Below are positions 10,952-22,785 of a DNA stretch of 64,000 nucleotides, one piece after another (the first letter of the stretch is position 1; the number at the start of each line of letters is the position of its first letter). Source of the stretch: Ophioderma brevispina (taxonomy: Eukaryota > Echinodermata > Ophiuroidea > Amphilepidida > Ophiodermatidae). The stretch lies in contig JAMKCH010014257.1 in assembly GCA_023653785.1 (NCBI GenBank), positions 59,377 through 123,376 of the forward strand. Direction: 5' to 3'. Under the pieces are notes generated by a model. That model had not been told where the DNA came from. It did not search any database and worked only from the letters and a program-made list of their open reading frames with translations. The translations under genes were made by a program, and so were the position numbers.

Positions 10952-11998
10952 GGGGTAATCTAGAAAAAGGGGATGGAAAACGGGGACGAACAACAACACA
11001 CCGACATGACCGATGAAGGATCTTTCATCGGATTTCGTTTGTCGTCCCCGTTTTCTGTCCCCGTTTTGATACCCCCGGGGGTTATAATCTAGAAAAGGGG
11101 GACGAAAAAACGGGGCCAGACCAATTTTATTCGTTTATCGCCTCAGGAACTATAGCACACGTAGATCGTATTAATCGTTAGTCAAGCAAAATTGGATTAC
11201 ATTTGATTCTTTTCGGAAGTAAAAGAACTTCGCACGGCCGGGGGGAGGGCCGGATTTATTTGGCAGATCTGTGTAACAACACGTACGGCCATATGTAGGG
11301 TAGTAGTTAGGTAGCGTTAGGTAGGTAGGTAGGAGGTAGGTAGTAGGTACGTAGGAGGTAGGTAAGGTAGGTAGGTAGGTAGGTAGGTAGGTAGGTAGGT
11401 AGGCTAGGTAGGTAGGTAGGTAGGTAGGTAGGTAGGTAGGAGGTAGGTAGGTAGTAGGTAGGTAGGTAGTTAGGTAGGTAGGTAGGTAGGTAGGTTAGGT
11501 AGGTAGGTAGTAGGGGGGTAGGTAGGTAGGGGTAGGTAGGTAGGTAGGTGTTGAGAGAATGACGTATATCGACATCCAAGGACATTCACACCAAAACTAT
11601 ATACAAAAAACTTGAAAAAGGAGACAGGAAAAAAGGACAAACAGAAAAAGGTTCATGCATTGAGTAAGGCAGGCCCACTTAACATGGAAATTAGTCAAAG
11701 TATTGCTGTGAGAACTATTACCACCAGTTAACATTTATGGGAATAAAAACCTAAATCTCATTTTACATTGTTAACAAAAGAGACCACCTCCTCAATGGGC
11801 CGGTGTATGTAATACCCCAAGAGGACGGCAATACGGAAAATTAGCACTCTATATAAATACCCAGTAAACACTGTAGGGTTGAGTGTAGATAGATTCTTAT
11901 TGGTGTTAAAGGCTCATGATACGGTATTTTTCTGGATTATCATCGGTTTATGTCGTTTTTCATCCCCGTTTTCTGTCCCCGTTTTCTAGATACCCCAC
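10951..11998 (-). repeat. Mini unit plus unit A, left arm copy 2
   Basis: Mini unit to about 11076, then an A unit of ~920 bp. The extra length comes from an expanded (GGTA)n microsatellite at 11287-11557. Otherwise it matches the other A units. Confidence 0.75.
11287..11557 (+). repeat. (GGTA)n microsatellite inside an A unit
   Basis: About 270 bp of nearly pure GTAG/GGTA repeats. All full A units in the array carry a shorter version of this tract (CTAC on the + strand in the right arm), so it is part of the unit and has expanded in this copy. Confidence 0.9.
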
Positions 11999-12432
11999 GG
12001 GGTAATCCTTTAGAAAACGGGGATGGAAAAAGGGGACGAAAAAAGACACTCGACATGAGCGAGAAGGCGCATTTCTCGGGACCCTTATGTCGTTTTTAGT
12101 CCCCGTTTTCTGTCCCCGGGGACGAAAAACGGGGACATCGAAAAACGGTGCCACCAGACCAATTTTATTCATTTATCGCATTCAAGAACTTTAGCCACAC
12201 TTAGTCATATTCATAGTACTAATAGTTCAAGCATCAATTAAATTACATTTCTTTTCGGATATGAAACTAACTCTGCGCGGGTTGTGTGTGTGTGTTGGGG
12301 GGGGGGGGGGGGGGGGCGGGAGGGGGGGGTGGCGGAGGTCGGATTATTTGGCCATCCTGTGTAAACAACACGTACCGCAAACGGAAAATTAGCACTCTAA
12401 TAAAATACCTCGTAAACTATGTATATAGATTC
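11998..12432 (-). repeat. Truncated unit ending the left arm
   Basis: A damaged mini unit (to about 12113), then a unit that starts like A/B next to the TIR, runs through a long G tract, and jumps by internal deletion to the other end (AATTAGCACTCTAATAAAATACC). It stops at 12432 without a second TIR. This is the inner limit of the left arm. Confidence 0.6.
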
Positions 12433-12589
12433 TAGTCTTTGGGTGAGATTTTGCATTTTAAAAAAAAATGAAGGTTGTTTATTAAAAATCACATTTCATG
12501 GATGACTTTGCAAGAAAGCCTCAATGCTACAAAACAGTGTTCTAGTTTTTATTATGACTTTTATTTGGTTAGAGAAATGACTTAAAATG

Positions 12590-12800
12590 AAAACAATAAC
12601 ACAATTTATCTGCTTTCTTTCAATAGAAAACATAGGCGGCATTTGTATTTTGGAGACGAAATTAGGAAATTTCCCAATTTTGTACCAAAAGAAGAATAAT
12701 ATCAGCTAGGTACTTACAGATGGAGATATTTGATAGAAAGCTTTACATCAGTGCCAAAAATCAGAATTTCAATTTTTTCGGGACACCTGTATTTCAATCT
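12590..12800 (+). repeat. Dispersed repeat shared with 46840-47060
   Basis: Ordered matches include AGAAAACATAGGC, AATTTTGTACCAAA against AATTTGTAGACCAAA, TGATAGAAAGCTTTA, and CACCTGTATTTCAA..TCTCGTTG, all in the same order near 46.9 kb. Function unknown; probably an old transposon fragment. Confidence 0.55.
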
Positions 12801-13144
12801 CTCGTTGGGATAATCACAACCGGATTACCCCCTAGCCATATCAACTGATCCAAATTGTGTATTGTCCCTAGAACCTCAAAATAGGGCGTACCCATCCACC
12901 ACATGACAAAGCTGGATCACCAATCGTCAAAGACAAAGGTGGTAATTGATGGTCCATCGGCCCCTTCAAACCAATAAAAAAAAATCCAGAAGGTCTCAGT
13001 GCATGCAAGCCGAGCACTGTTTCTTGTCGCAATCACCCCCTGAGTCCAATGGGGGTGGTTGATGCGCGAGGCCCGAATCTTCAAAACAAACACCCTACTA
13101 CCCTAATATCCGCAATGGAAGTGTGCAGTCTGCACTGACATACC

Positions 13145-13225
13145 ATGACCTTAGCTAAAGAAAAGGCCGAGAAGACGTTCAAGATAAGGACAAAATCACC
13201 TTATATCAAGGAGGTATTAAAATAA
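13145..13225 (+). CDS. Tiny Lys-rich frame, possible exon remnant
   Basis: An ATG-to-TAA frame of 26 codons beginning MTLAKEKAEKTFKIRTK and ending YIKEVLK. The composition is protein-like and basic, unlike most frames here. TTAG before CTAAAGAAAAG could be an acceptor and GAG|GTATTA a weak donor. No family is recognised. Its position inside the spacer of the giant element could mean captured host sequence, but chance is equally possible. Confidence 0.2.
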   Translation: MTLAKEKAEKTFKIRTKSPYIKEVLK

Positions 13226-13726
13226 GGAGATGAACACTTGTGTGACGACACAGTTGGTCCCTTGGCCTTGTATTAGGGGGCTATAAGCGACTCGGGTAGA
13301 TTTTTAAGGTGAGACACAGCACTGAAAAGTCAGGGCAAAACTCGGGGATAGGCGATATTCTTGTTGCTATTTGGACTTAAACGTAAAATTGGTGTTATAT
13401 GAAAAGCTGTGAATTTCTGAATTGCTATGAATATACGGTTTACTTAAGTTCTTTTTACACAAACAATTGTAGGGAACTAAACTATTGCCAAGGGATTTCA
13501 ATTGAAGGGACCCGAATGAGTAGACTCACTCCAAGGGCTGTAGCCAAATATATAACCTTGATTCATAAATAGATGAAATCAACCTAAAGAACATTACAGG
13601 AGCTAAATTTTATCATAACAATACCACATTCGACCTTTAAATAAACTGAACTAGGCGCATTGAAAAACAAAATAATTACCACTTGTGGAAACATCAGTGT
13701 ATGGAACCCCCTTAAACTAAGGTGGG

Positions 13727-13795
13727 GGGTCCTTGGTGCGATCGAGGGCGCTATAATAAGCCCGCGTCTTGCATGCGAAGGGTTCAAATTAGCAT
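13727..13795 (+). repeat. tRNA-like (Ala-type loop) SINE head or pseudo-tRNA
   Basis: TGGTGCGATCG (A-box-like) is followed by a loop CTTGCAT, which would place anticodon TGC, and then GGGTTCAAATT (B-box-like). Stem pairing is only partial and no acceptor stem forms, so it is a tRNA-derived repeat or a decayed tRNA. Confidence 0.35.
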
Positions 13796-14486
13796 GGTTA
13801 CAACCGGTGAACACGCAACTCTATACTGTTGAGGTTTAAGGCCGACTCAAGATTCGAAATACATGTTTTTGTGTCTAAATAAAAAAGAGACAACTAACAA
13901 TTAAAGATAGTCAACCTAAAATGCTTAATTCCAAAGTTCGAGATGACGCGGTTTTTTCGTTTTCACGCAGTGAACATTTATTCATAGTATAACAGTGCCA
14001 TAGGATACCGTGGAGAACAAATTGGCGCGGATCGTAATTTTATAACAAAGTTGTGATTTTCTATATGAAGGCTTCGATTTGAGTCTTAGTTATTTCACAC
14101 ACTGAATTATATTTATATGGACAAATGCATTATGCATATGGCAAAAAACACGATTTTGTTGAAAATTGAGTGCGGCCCCAAACCGGGAATTCTCTGAGTC
14201 AGCCTTTAATAAATACATGAGGGACCATAAATTCGTTGGTATGCATTTATGCTGAACTTCTTTTTCGTATTTAGCTATAGCCATATTGAGGGTAAGGAGT
14301 AAAAGACGACCCATGCCGGCTAGGTGTCAACCCCCTGCTTATATCGCTGGCCCGTCTCTTTCTCACCTATTTTAAAATATTTCTATTTTTTTTTTTTAAA
14401 AAAGAAACAGGAAACAGCAATAAAGCAGTTTATTCCTCTTTTTAGTGTTCCTTGTTGGTCGCATGTTGAATAGGGTTTTTCAATCT

Positions 14487-14640
14487 TTGTTAAACTTAAG
14501 TTTTGATTACGGTTTAGTAATGGTATTCTCTCAAAATTTTCGTAAAATTTGTTAAACTTAATTTTGATAACGGTTTAGTAATTGATATCTCTCCAAAATT
14601 TCGTTAAAATTCTCTTTTCTACTCCCTTTAAGTCGTTACG
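14487..14640 (+). repeat. Two-copy ~76-bp tandem duplication
   Basis: TTAAACTTAAGTTTTGATTA begins the first copy and TTAAACTTAATTTTGATAA the second. Each continues with CGGTTTAGTAAT and TCTC..AAAATTTCG. Confidence 0.7.
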
Positions 14641-15532
14641 GGTACTGTCACACAGTTTATCTATGGTTTGATTTATCTCGTGATATCTGACAAATTTAAA
14701 ATTATCGTATTTTTACAGTTTATCGACCAAGAATAGTACTTACACTTGGAGTTGATTCTCCCAACTCCAAGGTTTGAAAGAGAAAAATATTTTGTTTTCA
14801 ATACGTATTATATTTTTTATACTATTGATTGGAAATTTGTATCACGTTTTCGGGGGGGGGGGGCATTGTATTCAAAGGTGGTTATTATGCGTGCAACAAG
14901 AAGAAAATGAGTAAAAAGGGTGTCTTTTTTCCCAACAGACGATGTACGCGCGTGTACATCGTTAAGGTGTCAAAAACAGCAAAATTGGAAAAAAGGTATG
15001 TGTTTTTCTAACTTGAAAATGTCATGTTATATCTCATATAAGCAGGGATTCAAATCATCCAAAATATGTAACGGAACTTGGGAAGTAAAGCAAAGCAAGA
15101 TAATATTTACGATTCAATGGACTGCATGCTTGTTGAGGGGACATATTACAGATAAAAATATTGTTTTAGGGTATGTTTTAGTTGTTTTTTAGGCGGTGAC
15201 AATACGTGTTAGGTGCATTTGAAAGTCCATGTTCACGCATCTATCCACATTTGAACACAAGTGGGCAAAAATGGGTGCTGACTAGATGAGGGAGGTATCA
15301 CCACCATTGTGAGCCCACTGCCATGCCTATTAGCAGGACAAAAACGACCGTCATTTTCCCCCTTGGAAAAGATCCGCCAGGTCCCCGACCCCCCCCCCCC
15401 CCACACACACACAACACCACAAAGGACCTCAAATTGGGGCTAGCTTGACGAGCGAGGTACCACTCAGAAATAATGCGCTTAACAGTTGAGCTTTTACCAG
15501 ACAAATTGCCAGCGGTAGGCCTATGCACCACA

Positions 15533-15655
15533 GGTGTCATCGGTAATGTCAAGGTGTGTTGTTTTGAGTCCCCGTTTTCTAGATTTACCCCGGGGTAATC
15601 TAGAAAAGGGGACGGAAAACAGGGACAAAAACGGCACACCGATGATGGATCCAGA
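15533..15655. repeat. Isolated TIR-TIR junction inside the spacer
   Basis: Two array TIRs meet at TTTACCCCGGGGTAATC with short flanks (GTCCCCGTTTTCTAG on one side, GGGGACGGAAAACAGG on the other) and a half centre CCGATGATGGATCCAG. The rest of any unit is missing. It shows that sequence from the array family also sits in the spacer. Confidence 0.7.
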
Positions 15656-15684
15656 AAACAGACCGTGGGGAGGGGGGGGGGACG

Positions 15685-17040
15685 CCCGATGTTCGATAAT
15701 AGAGTTGGGATTTTGGAGGTGACTGACCCTGTGGAGCTCTATGGAAAAAAAATCCCTAAATCCGTCATTAGTATGCTGAATCGATTCCTCCAAAACCCGT
15801 TAATGACTTCATTCATTTTTACCATATACGGCAATAAGACACATTTAAAGCAATTTTGTTCTGCGAACTTTTATTTCGTATAAGAAATTTGGATAAAAAT
15901 GCATTTGAAATTCAATTTTCGGGCCAGCCATTGCAAAATCCATAGGCTGCTGAGAACGTTATTTATTCAAATTTAGTCTCTTCTTATGTATATGGGGTCT
16001 TACCACCACGCCTATTGGACTCCACGAGGTTTCCGAGCACGACCCTATACAACGCACACTAGAGCTCCAAGCTCTCAGGCAAAACCACGCGGGGGGGTGG
16101 GACACGTTCTGCCCGATTTGGGCATTAGGGATTTCCAAACGGTAATTTGTGAACTGCTCTACTGAAAACTGCATTTACTAGGCCAGTCTCGGTCCCAGTT
16201 GACATTTAAAAAAATCAATCTCTTTAAACAATTGTTTTCAAAAGATCTATATTATAGCATGATACATAAGAAAAAAAATATTGACTTCCAAAATCCGTCG
16301 GGGTTATTGGATTAACCCTGCTGCAATAGTGGTAATTCCAATAAGGCGGAAACGAAAAAAAAAAACCCTGTTTTACGGCCCGACCTACCCTGATTTTTCA
16401 GTTTTGCATATTTATTGTTTTTTTTTTGTTTTTTCCTCCACAAATCATGTTAAAATCAGCCTTTTTTGAAACCAAAATTGATCAAATTTTGGCATTTTTT
16501 TCAGAAAATTTGTTTGTACAAATTTTTCATTTTTTCTCTTGAATTTTCAATTTTGGGGCTTATTTTAGCCAATTTTTGAGCTCCAGAAAAGAAAAAAAAA
16601 AGAAAAAGAAAAAATTTCGTCCGACCGACCGACCCTACTTGAACGGTCCGCTCGCCCGTAAAACAGGGTTTCTTTTTTCGTCGCCTACGGTCCTTTAGAT
16701 TTAATATTCGTGACCAGGAGGCCTAGTCTTGTAGTCAAGTCTGTGTGTAACCGTTCGATATGTCGTAAAGCACCCTCCTACCGTTCAGTCTTTGAAACAG
16801 ACAGCACCCGATTTGATTCCGTTTTGATTTGCTGTTGCTGTTATGTTTTGCAGTGTCCTACCCCACCCCCTGACACAACGTATAGACCCGACGTATTGAC
16901 AGGATCTCTGGCTCATATCGCACCAACATTTTTGGGGGGCTCAATACCTTCCAAGGACCTGATTTTGTCCTAGTTATGCGGATTTTTTGTTGTGAATTAT
17001 ACGTAGACGATTCGTTTTAAAATGTCTGTGGCCTTTTAGC
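15685..17040 (+). repeat. Array-flanking segment with a partial copy at 48.6 kb
   Basis: GACGCCCGATGTTCGATA and the following ~400 bases recur at 48638 onward. The copy then jumps to the equivalent of 16915-17110 (TCTGGCTCATATCGCACCA) and runs into an A-unit beginning. This block therefore belongs to the same element family and is not random host DNA. A 330-bp MITE (16345-16675) lies inside it and is absent from the 48.6-kb copy. Confidence 0.65.
16345..16675. mobile_element. MITE with CCCTGTTTTACGG inverted ends
   Basis: Left end AGGCGGAAACGAAAA then A's and CCCTGTTTTACGG. Right end CCGTAAAACAGGG then TTTCTTTTTTCGTCGCCT. The inverted ends are ~35 bp. The interior is T/A-rich with a (CCGA)n run near 16620. 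A GGTCGGTCGGTCGG run next to poly-A/T at 25020 may be a relative. No target duplication is clear. Confidence 0.6.
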
Positions 17041-17704
17041 CGTTTTTCGGTCGCACATTTTGACAGAAATATGACCTATCATGAGCCTTTAAACACCAAT
17101 AGAAATCTATATACATGATTAAGGGGGCATTTTTTTTTAAAATCTGACCAACCAACCAACCGAAGGATGCCAAGATTTGAAATCCCTTCTTGGGATCACA
17201 CAGGCCCATCATTTAAGGAGGTGGTCTCTTTTCTTAAGCAATGTAAAATTGCGATTTAGGTTTTATCCCATAAAATGTTAACTTGGGTAATAGTTCTCAC
17301 AGCCATACTTGAATAATATGTTAATCATCGCTTAACTTAGTGTGCTTAGACCTTTTTCTTTGTCCTTCCTGTCTCCGCCTTTTTTATGTGTGGTTGATAG
17401 TTTTTGGTGGAATGTCCTGGATGTCCCGATATACGTGCCATGCTATCAACACCTACCTTACCTACCTCCCGTATGTTGCCGTACGTGCTGTTACACAGAT
17501 ATGCCAAATAAATCAGGCCTTTTCCCCCCTTGCAGAAGTTATTTTCCTCCGAAAAAGAATGAAAAGTAATCCAATTGATGCTTGAACTACGATGAATATG
17601 ACTAGTGTGGCTAAATGTTCTTGAATGCGATAAATGAATTAAATTGGTCGGGCCCCGTTTTTTCGCCCCGTTTTTTTCGTCCCCGTTTTCTAGAATCACC
17701 CCCG
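17041..17704 (+). repeat. Unit A, right arm copy 1
   Basis: Begins without its outer TIR, merging with the 15.7-17.0 kb block, and ends in a normal TIR near 17704. Shows GAGCCTTT, ATCTATATACAT, the GGATCACACAGG block, a short CTAC tract (17453-17470) and ATTAAATTGGTCGG. Confidence 0.7.
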
Positions 17705-18293
17705 GGGTAATCTGGAAACCGGGGACAGAAAACGGGACGAAAAGCGACATACCGATGAAAGAGCTTCATCGTCATGTCGGTGTGTTGTTTTTCGTCCCCT
17801 TTTCCAGACAAATGACCTTATCATGAGACCTTTAACATCATAGAATCTATATACAAAATTGGTTACGGGTATTTGATAGGCCTAGAGGGTTTAATTTTCC
17901 GTTGCCGTTTCATGGAGCCTGTCCCTTGTCCTTATGTAGGATTTGCTTTTCTTTGACGTTCTTCCCCGTCTGTCAACAGGACAGCGGCGTGAAATGGTTT
18001 TCAGCAGCCGATAGACGGCCGCTCAAATTCAACACCAGGGTCAACGTAACATGTTGCCTTTACTTTTTTTGTTTAGACAGTGATGCCAATAAATCGGAAC
18101 CCCTGCCCCCCCCCCACCCCCGTGCAACAATTTATTTTCTTTCTGACAAAGAATGAAAGTGTAATTCAATTGATGCTTGAACTAAGATGAATATGACGAA
18201 GTGCGCTAAAGTTCTTGAATGCGCTAACTGATAAAATTGATCGGCCCCCGTTTTTCGTCCCCGTTTGTCGTCCCCGTTTTCCCTAATTCCCCT
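17704..18293 (+). repeat. Unit B, right arm copy 1, fused to a mini unit
   Basis: A mini-unit start (GAAAGAGCTTCATCG centre) runs straight into B at CCAGACAAATGACC near 17810, without the usual CCCCGGGG joint, so one joint has been lost by deletion. The remainder is a typical B unit with the CGGCGT block and C run. Confidence 0.65.
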
Positions 18294-19154
18294 GGTATCT
18301 AAAAAACGGGACAGAAACGTGACGAAAACGACACCGATGAAAGCTCCTTCATCGGTCATGTCGTGTGTGTTTTTCGTCCCCGTTTTTCCATCCCCGTTTT
18401 TCTAGATTCCCCGGGGGTATCTAGAAAACGGGACATAAACGGGACGAAAACGACATACCGATGATTAGATCCAGAAAAATTACCGGATCATGAGCCTTTG
18501 ACACCATAGATCTATATACATGTTTTACTGGGTATTTATATAGAGTGCATAATTTCCGTATTGCAGTCCTTCTTGGGGGATTACTACACACCCGCCATTT
18601 AGGAGGTTGGTCTTATTTTGTTTAACAAATGTAAATGAGATTTCGGTTTTTTAACTTATATATCCCATAAAATGTTAACTGGGTATAGTTTGCTCACCGC
18701 AATACTTGAATAATTTCATGTTTCATATAACCCTGCCCTTACCCAATGCATGAACCTTTCTGTTTCCTTCCTGTCTCCCTTTTTTCAAGTTTTTTTGATA
18801 TATTTTGGGGTGAATTTCCTGGATGTCGATATATCACGCCATTCTCTCAACAACCTACACACCTACCTACCATACCTACCTACCACCTACCACTACCTAC
18901 CTACCTACCTACTAACTACTCCCTATAGTATTGCCGTACGTGTTGTTACCAGATAATGCCAAATAAATCCTGCCTTCCCCGTGCAGAGTTATTTGACTAC
19001 TCCGAAAAAGAAATCAAATTTAATCCAATTTAATGCTGAACTCGATGAATACACTAAGTGTGGCTATAAGTTTTCCTGAATGCGATAAATGAATTAAATT
19101 GGTCGGGCCCCCGTTTTGCGTCCCCGTTTGTCGTCCCGTTTTCTAATTACCCCG
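18293..19154 (+). repeat. Mini unit plus unit A, right arm copy 2
   Basis: Mini unit of ~120 bp to about 18413, then a ~740-bp A unit with a CTAC tract at 18838-18912. Confidence 0.75.
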
Positions 19155-19708
19155 GGGGTATCTAGAAAACGGGGTCAGAAAACGGGGACGAAAAACGATA
19201 TACCGATGATGGATCCAGACAAATGACCTTATCATGAACTTTACCTCATAGAATCCTATATACATTGTTTACAGGGTATTTGTTAGGCCTAAGGGTAGTT
19301 TCCGTGGTTTGCCATTTCCCATGAGCCTGTCCTTGTCTTATGTAGGATTTGTCCTTTTTCTTGGCCAAGTTCTCGTAATGGGGCTTTCCCGTCTGTCCAC
19401 AGTACAGCGGCGTGAATGGTCTCAGCAGCCGATAGACTCCGCTCAAATTCAACAACTCAACTCCACATTTGCCTGACTTGTTTGTTAGACAGGATGCAAA
19501 TAAATCGAACCCCCGCCACCCCCGCCCCCCCCCCACCCCGTGCACAAGTTATTTTCTTCTGAAAAAAATAAATGTAATTCATTTGATGCTTGCACTAAGA
19601 TGAATATGACTAATTGCGTCTAAAAGTTTCTGATTCGATAAAGAAATAAAATTGGTCGGGCCCCGTTTTTTGTCCGTTTTCCGGTCCCCGTTTTCGAGAT
19701 TTACCCCG
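19154..19708 (+). repeat. Unit B, right arm copy 2
   Basis: B follows A directly with no mini unit between. Joint at TTACCCCGGGGG near 19154. Contains TCCAGACAAATGACC, the GC-rich CGGCGTGAATGG block and a C run at 19510-19540. Confidence 0.75.
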
Positions 19709-20582
19709 GGTGTAGTATAAAACGTGGACAGAAACTGGGCGAAAAACGACATACCGATGAAAGATCCTTCATCGGTCATTTCGGTGTGTTGTTTTTCGGC
19801 CCCGTTTTTCGTCCCCGTTTTCCATCTCCGTTTTTCGTCCCCGTTGTCTAGATTACCCCGGGGTTATCTAGAAACTGGAACAGAAACGGGACGAAAAAAC
19901 GACATACCCGGACTGATAGATCCAGAAAAATTACCGTTCATGAGCCTTTAACACCAAGAATCATCTACATTGTTTACTGGTATTTATATAGAGTGCTAAT
20001 TTTCCGTATTGCCGTCCTTCGTGGGGGATTACAACCCGCCATTTGAGGAGTGGTCTCTTTTTTGTTCAAACATGTAAAATTGAGATTTGAGGTTTTATCC
20101 CCATTAAGGTAACTGGTATAGTTCTCACGCAATACTTGAATAATTCATGTTAATCCTGCCTTACTCAATGCATGAACCTTTTCTGTGTCCTTCCTGTCTC
20201 CCTTTTTCAGTTTTTTGTATATAGTTTTATGGTGTGAATGGTCCTTTGATGTCGAGATACGCCATTCTCTCAACACCTATCTAACCTACCTAACCTACCT
20301 AACCTACCTAACCTACCTACCTCCTACCTCCCTACCTACCTAACTCTTCTACATTATTGCCGTACGGTTTTGTTACACAGATATGCCAATAAATCCGGCC
20401 TCCCCCGTGCAGAAGTTATTTTACTTCGAAAAAGAATCAAATGTAATCCAATTGATGCTTGAACTACGATAAATACGACTAAGTGTGGCTCTACGTTCCC
20501 TGCTATGCGATATGAATAAAATTGGTCGGGCCCCGTTTTTCGTCCCCGTTTTTTTCGTCCCCCGTTTTCTAGATTTACCCCG
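19708..20582 (+). repeat. Mini unit plus unit A, right arm copy 3
   Basis: Mini unit to about 19860 carries an extra TTTTTCGTCCCCG repeat. The A unit follows with a CTAACCTAC-type tract at 20278-20342. Confidence 0.75.
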
Positions 20583-21234
20583 GGGTATCTAGAAAACGGG
20601 ACAGAAAACGGGGACGAAAAACGACATACCGATTATGGATCCAGACAAATGACCTTATCACGAGACTTTAACATCATAGAATCTATCTACATGTTTACGA
20701 GTGTATTTGTCTAGGCCTAGAGTGTTAAGTTTCCGTGTTGCCGTTTCATGATGAGCCTGTCCTTGTCTTATGTAGGATTTGGTCCCTTTTTCTTTGACAA
20801 GTTCTTCCCGTCTGTCACAGGACGCGGCGTAATGTCTTCAGCAGCGGATAGACGCCGCTCAAATTCAACAACTCAACTCAACACTGTTGCCGACTGTTGT
20901 TGAATGCCAATACATCGTAACCTCCCCCTGCCCCCCCCACAGCCCCGTGCACAGTTATTTTCTTCTGAAAAAGATGAATGTAAATTCATTTGATGCTTGA
21001 ACTAAGATAAATATGACTAATTACGTTCGGCTAAATGTTCTTGAATGCGATAAATGAATAAAATTGGTCGGCCCCGTTTTTCGTCCCCTTTTTTCTAGAT
21101 TACCCCGGGGTCATCTAGAAAACGGGGACGAAAGGGGACGAAGAACGACATAAACCGATTAAAGATCCTTCATCGGTCATGTGAGTGTCTTTTTTTCGTC
21201 CCCGTTTTCCAACCCCGTTTTCTAGATTACCCCG
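20582..21234 (+). repeat. Unit B copy 3 plus mini unit
   Basis: B joined directly to the preceding A, ending near 21107, then a 127-bp mini unit with centre AAAGATCCTTCATCGG. Confidence 0.75.
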
Positions 21235-22101
21235 GGGGTATCTAGAAAACGGGGACATAAAACGGGGAATGAAAAACGACATACGCGCTTATAGATCCAG
21301 AAAAATTACCGTATATTTATCGTGCGCCTTTAACACCATAGAATCTATCTACATGTTTACTGGGTATTATAATAGAGTGCTATTTTCCGTATGCCGTCCT
21401 TCTTGGGGATTACAAAACCCGCCATTTGAGAGGTGTCCTCTTTTGTTAAACATGGAAATTGAGATTTATGTTTTTATCCCATAAATGTTACTGGGTATAA
21501 GTTCTCACACATACTTGATAATTCATGTTTATCCTGTGCTTACTTCATGCATGAACCTTTTTCTGTTGTCCTTCCTGTCTCCCTTTTCAAGTTTTTGTAT
21601 ATGTTTTGGTTTGAATGTCCTTGGATGTCGAAAACGCCCATTTCTCTCAACCCTACATACCTACCTACCACCTACCTACCTACCTACACCTACCTACCTA
21701 CCTACCTAACTACCTAACAACCTACCTACAGTAATTGCCGTACGTGGTTGTTTACACGATATTTGCCAAGAAAATCCGTCCTTCCCCCGGCCGTGCAGGA
21801 GTTATTTTACTCCGAAAAATGAATCAAATGTAATCCAATTGATGCTTGAACTACGAGAATACGACTAAGTGTGGGCTATAAGTCCTGACTTCGATAACAA
21901 TAAAATTGGGTCGGGCCCCGTTTTTCGTCCCGCTTTTTCCGTCCCGTTTTCTAGATTACCCCGGGGGTATCCAGAAAACGGGGACAGAAAACGGGGACGA
22001 AAACGACATACCGATGAATAGATCCTTCATCGGTCATGTCGTGGTGTTTTTTGTTTTTCGTCCCCGTTTTTCCATCCCCTTTTGTCTAGATTATACCCCC
22101 G
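21234..22101 (+). repeat. Unit A copy 4 plus mini unit
   Basis: A unit of ~730 bp with CTAC tract at 21655-21728, then a 138-bp mini unit (21963-22101). Confidence 0.75.
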
Positions 22102-22785
22102 GGGGTATCTAGAAAACGGGTACAGAAAACGGGGACGAAAACGACATACCGATGATGATCCAGACAAATGACCTTATGAGACGTTCACATCCTATAATCT
22201 ATAACAAGTGTTTACCAGTTATTTGTATAGGCCGAGAGTGTTAAGTTTTCCGTGTGCCCGTTTCATGAGCCGTCCTGTCTTATGTAGGCATTGTCCTTTT
22301 TCTTGGCAGTTTCTTCCCGTCTGTCAACAGGACAGCGGCGTTAATGGTCTTCAGCAGCCGGTAGACGGATGCCGCTCAATTCAACAAACTCACCCAACAA
22401 TGTTGTCCGTACGTGTGTTGTTATACAGGATGCCAAAATAAATCGGAACCCCCCTGCCCCCCCCCCCCCACCGTGCACCAGTTATTTTCTTCTGAAAAAA
22501 GAAAATGTAAATTCATTGATGCTTTACTAAGATGAATATGACTACGTGCGGCTAAATTGTTCTTGAATGCGAGAAATGATAAATTGGTCGGGCCACGTTT
22601 TTCGCCCCGTTTTTTTTCGTCCCGTTTTCTAATTATTACCACCGGGGGGTATCTAGAAACGGGGACAGAAAAAACTGGGACGAGAAACGACATACCGATG
22701 AAAGATCCTCATCGTCATGGTCCGTGTTCTTTTTCGTCCCCGTTTTCCATCTCCGTTTTTCGTCCCCGTTGTCTAGATTACCCCG
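22101..22785 (+). repeat. Unit B copy 4 plus mini unit
   Basis: B unit of ~540 bp with a C run at 22449-22470, then a 141-bp mini unit. Confidence 0.75.

Larger units (their letters stand above)
12433..15532. other. Spacer between array arms, mostly unrecognised
   Basis: Ordinary AT-rich DNA with no TIR units. It holds a segment at 12590-12800 shared with 46840-47060, a small Lys-rich frame (13145-13225), a tRNA-like sequence (13727-13795), a 76-bp tandem duplication (14487-14640), and a GGAGTTGATTCT..CAACTCC hairpin at 14738-14764 shared with 48456-48480. The rest shows nothing I can name. Confidence 0.5.

Noticed and set aside
11307..11585. Repetitive Tyr-Leu-Pro-Thr protein frame
   Set aside because: Direct translation of the (GGTA)n microsatellite.
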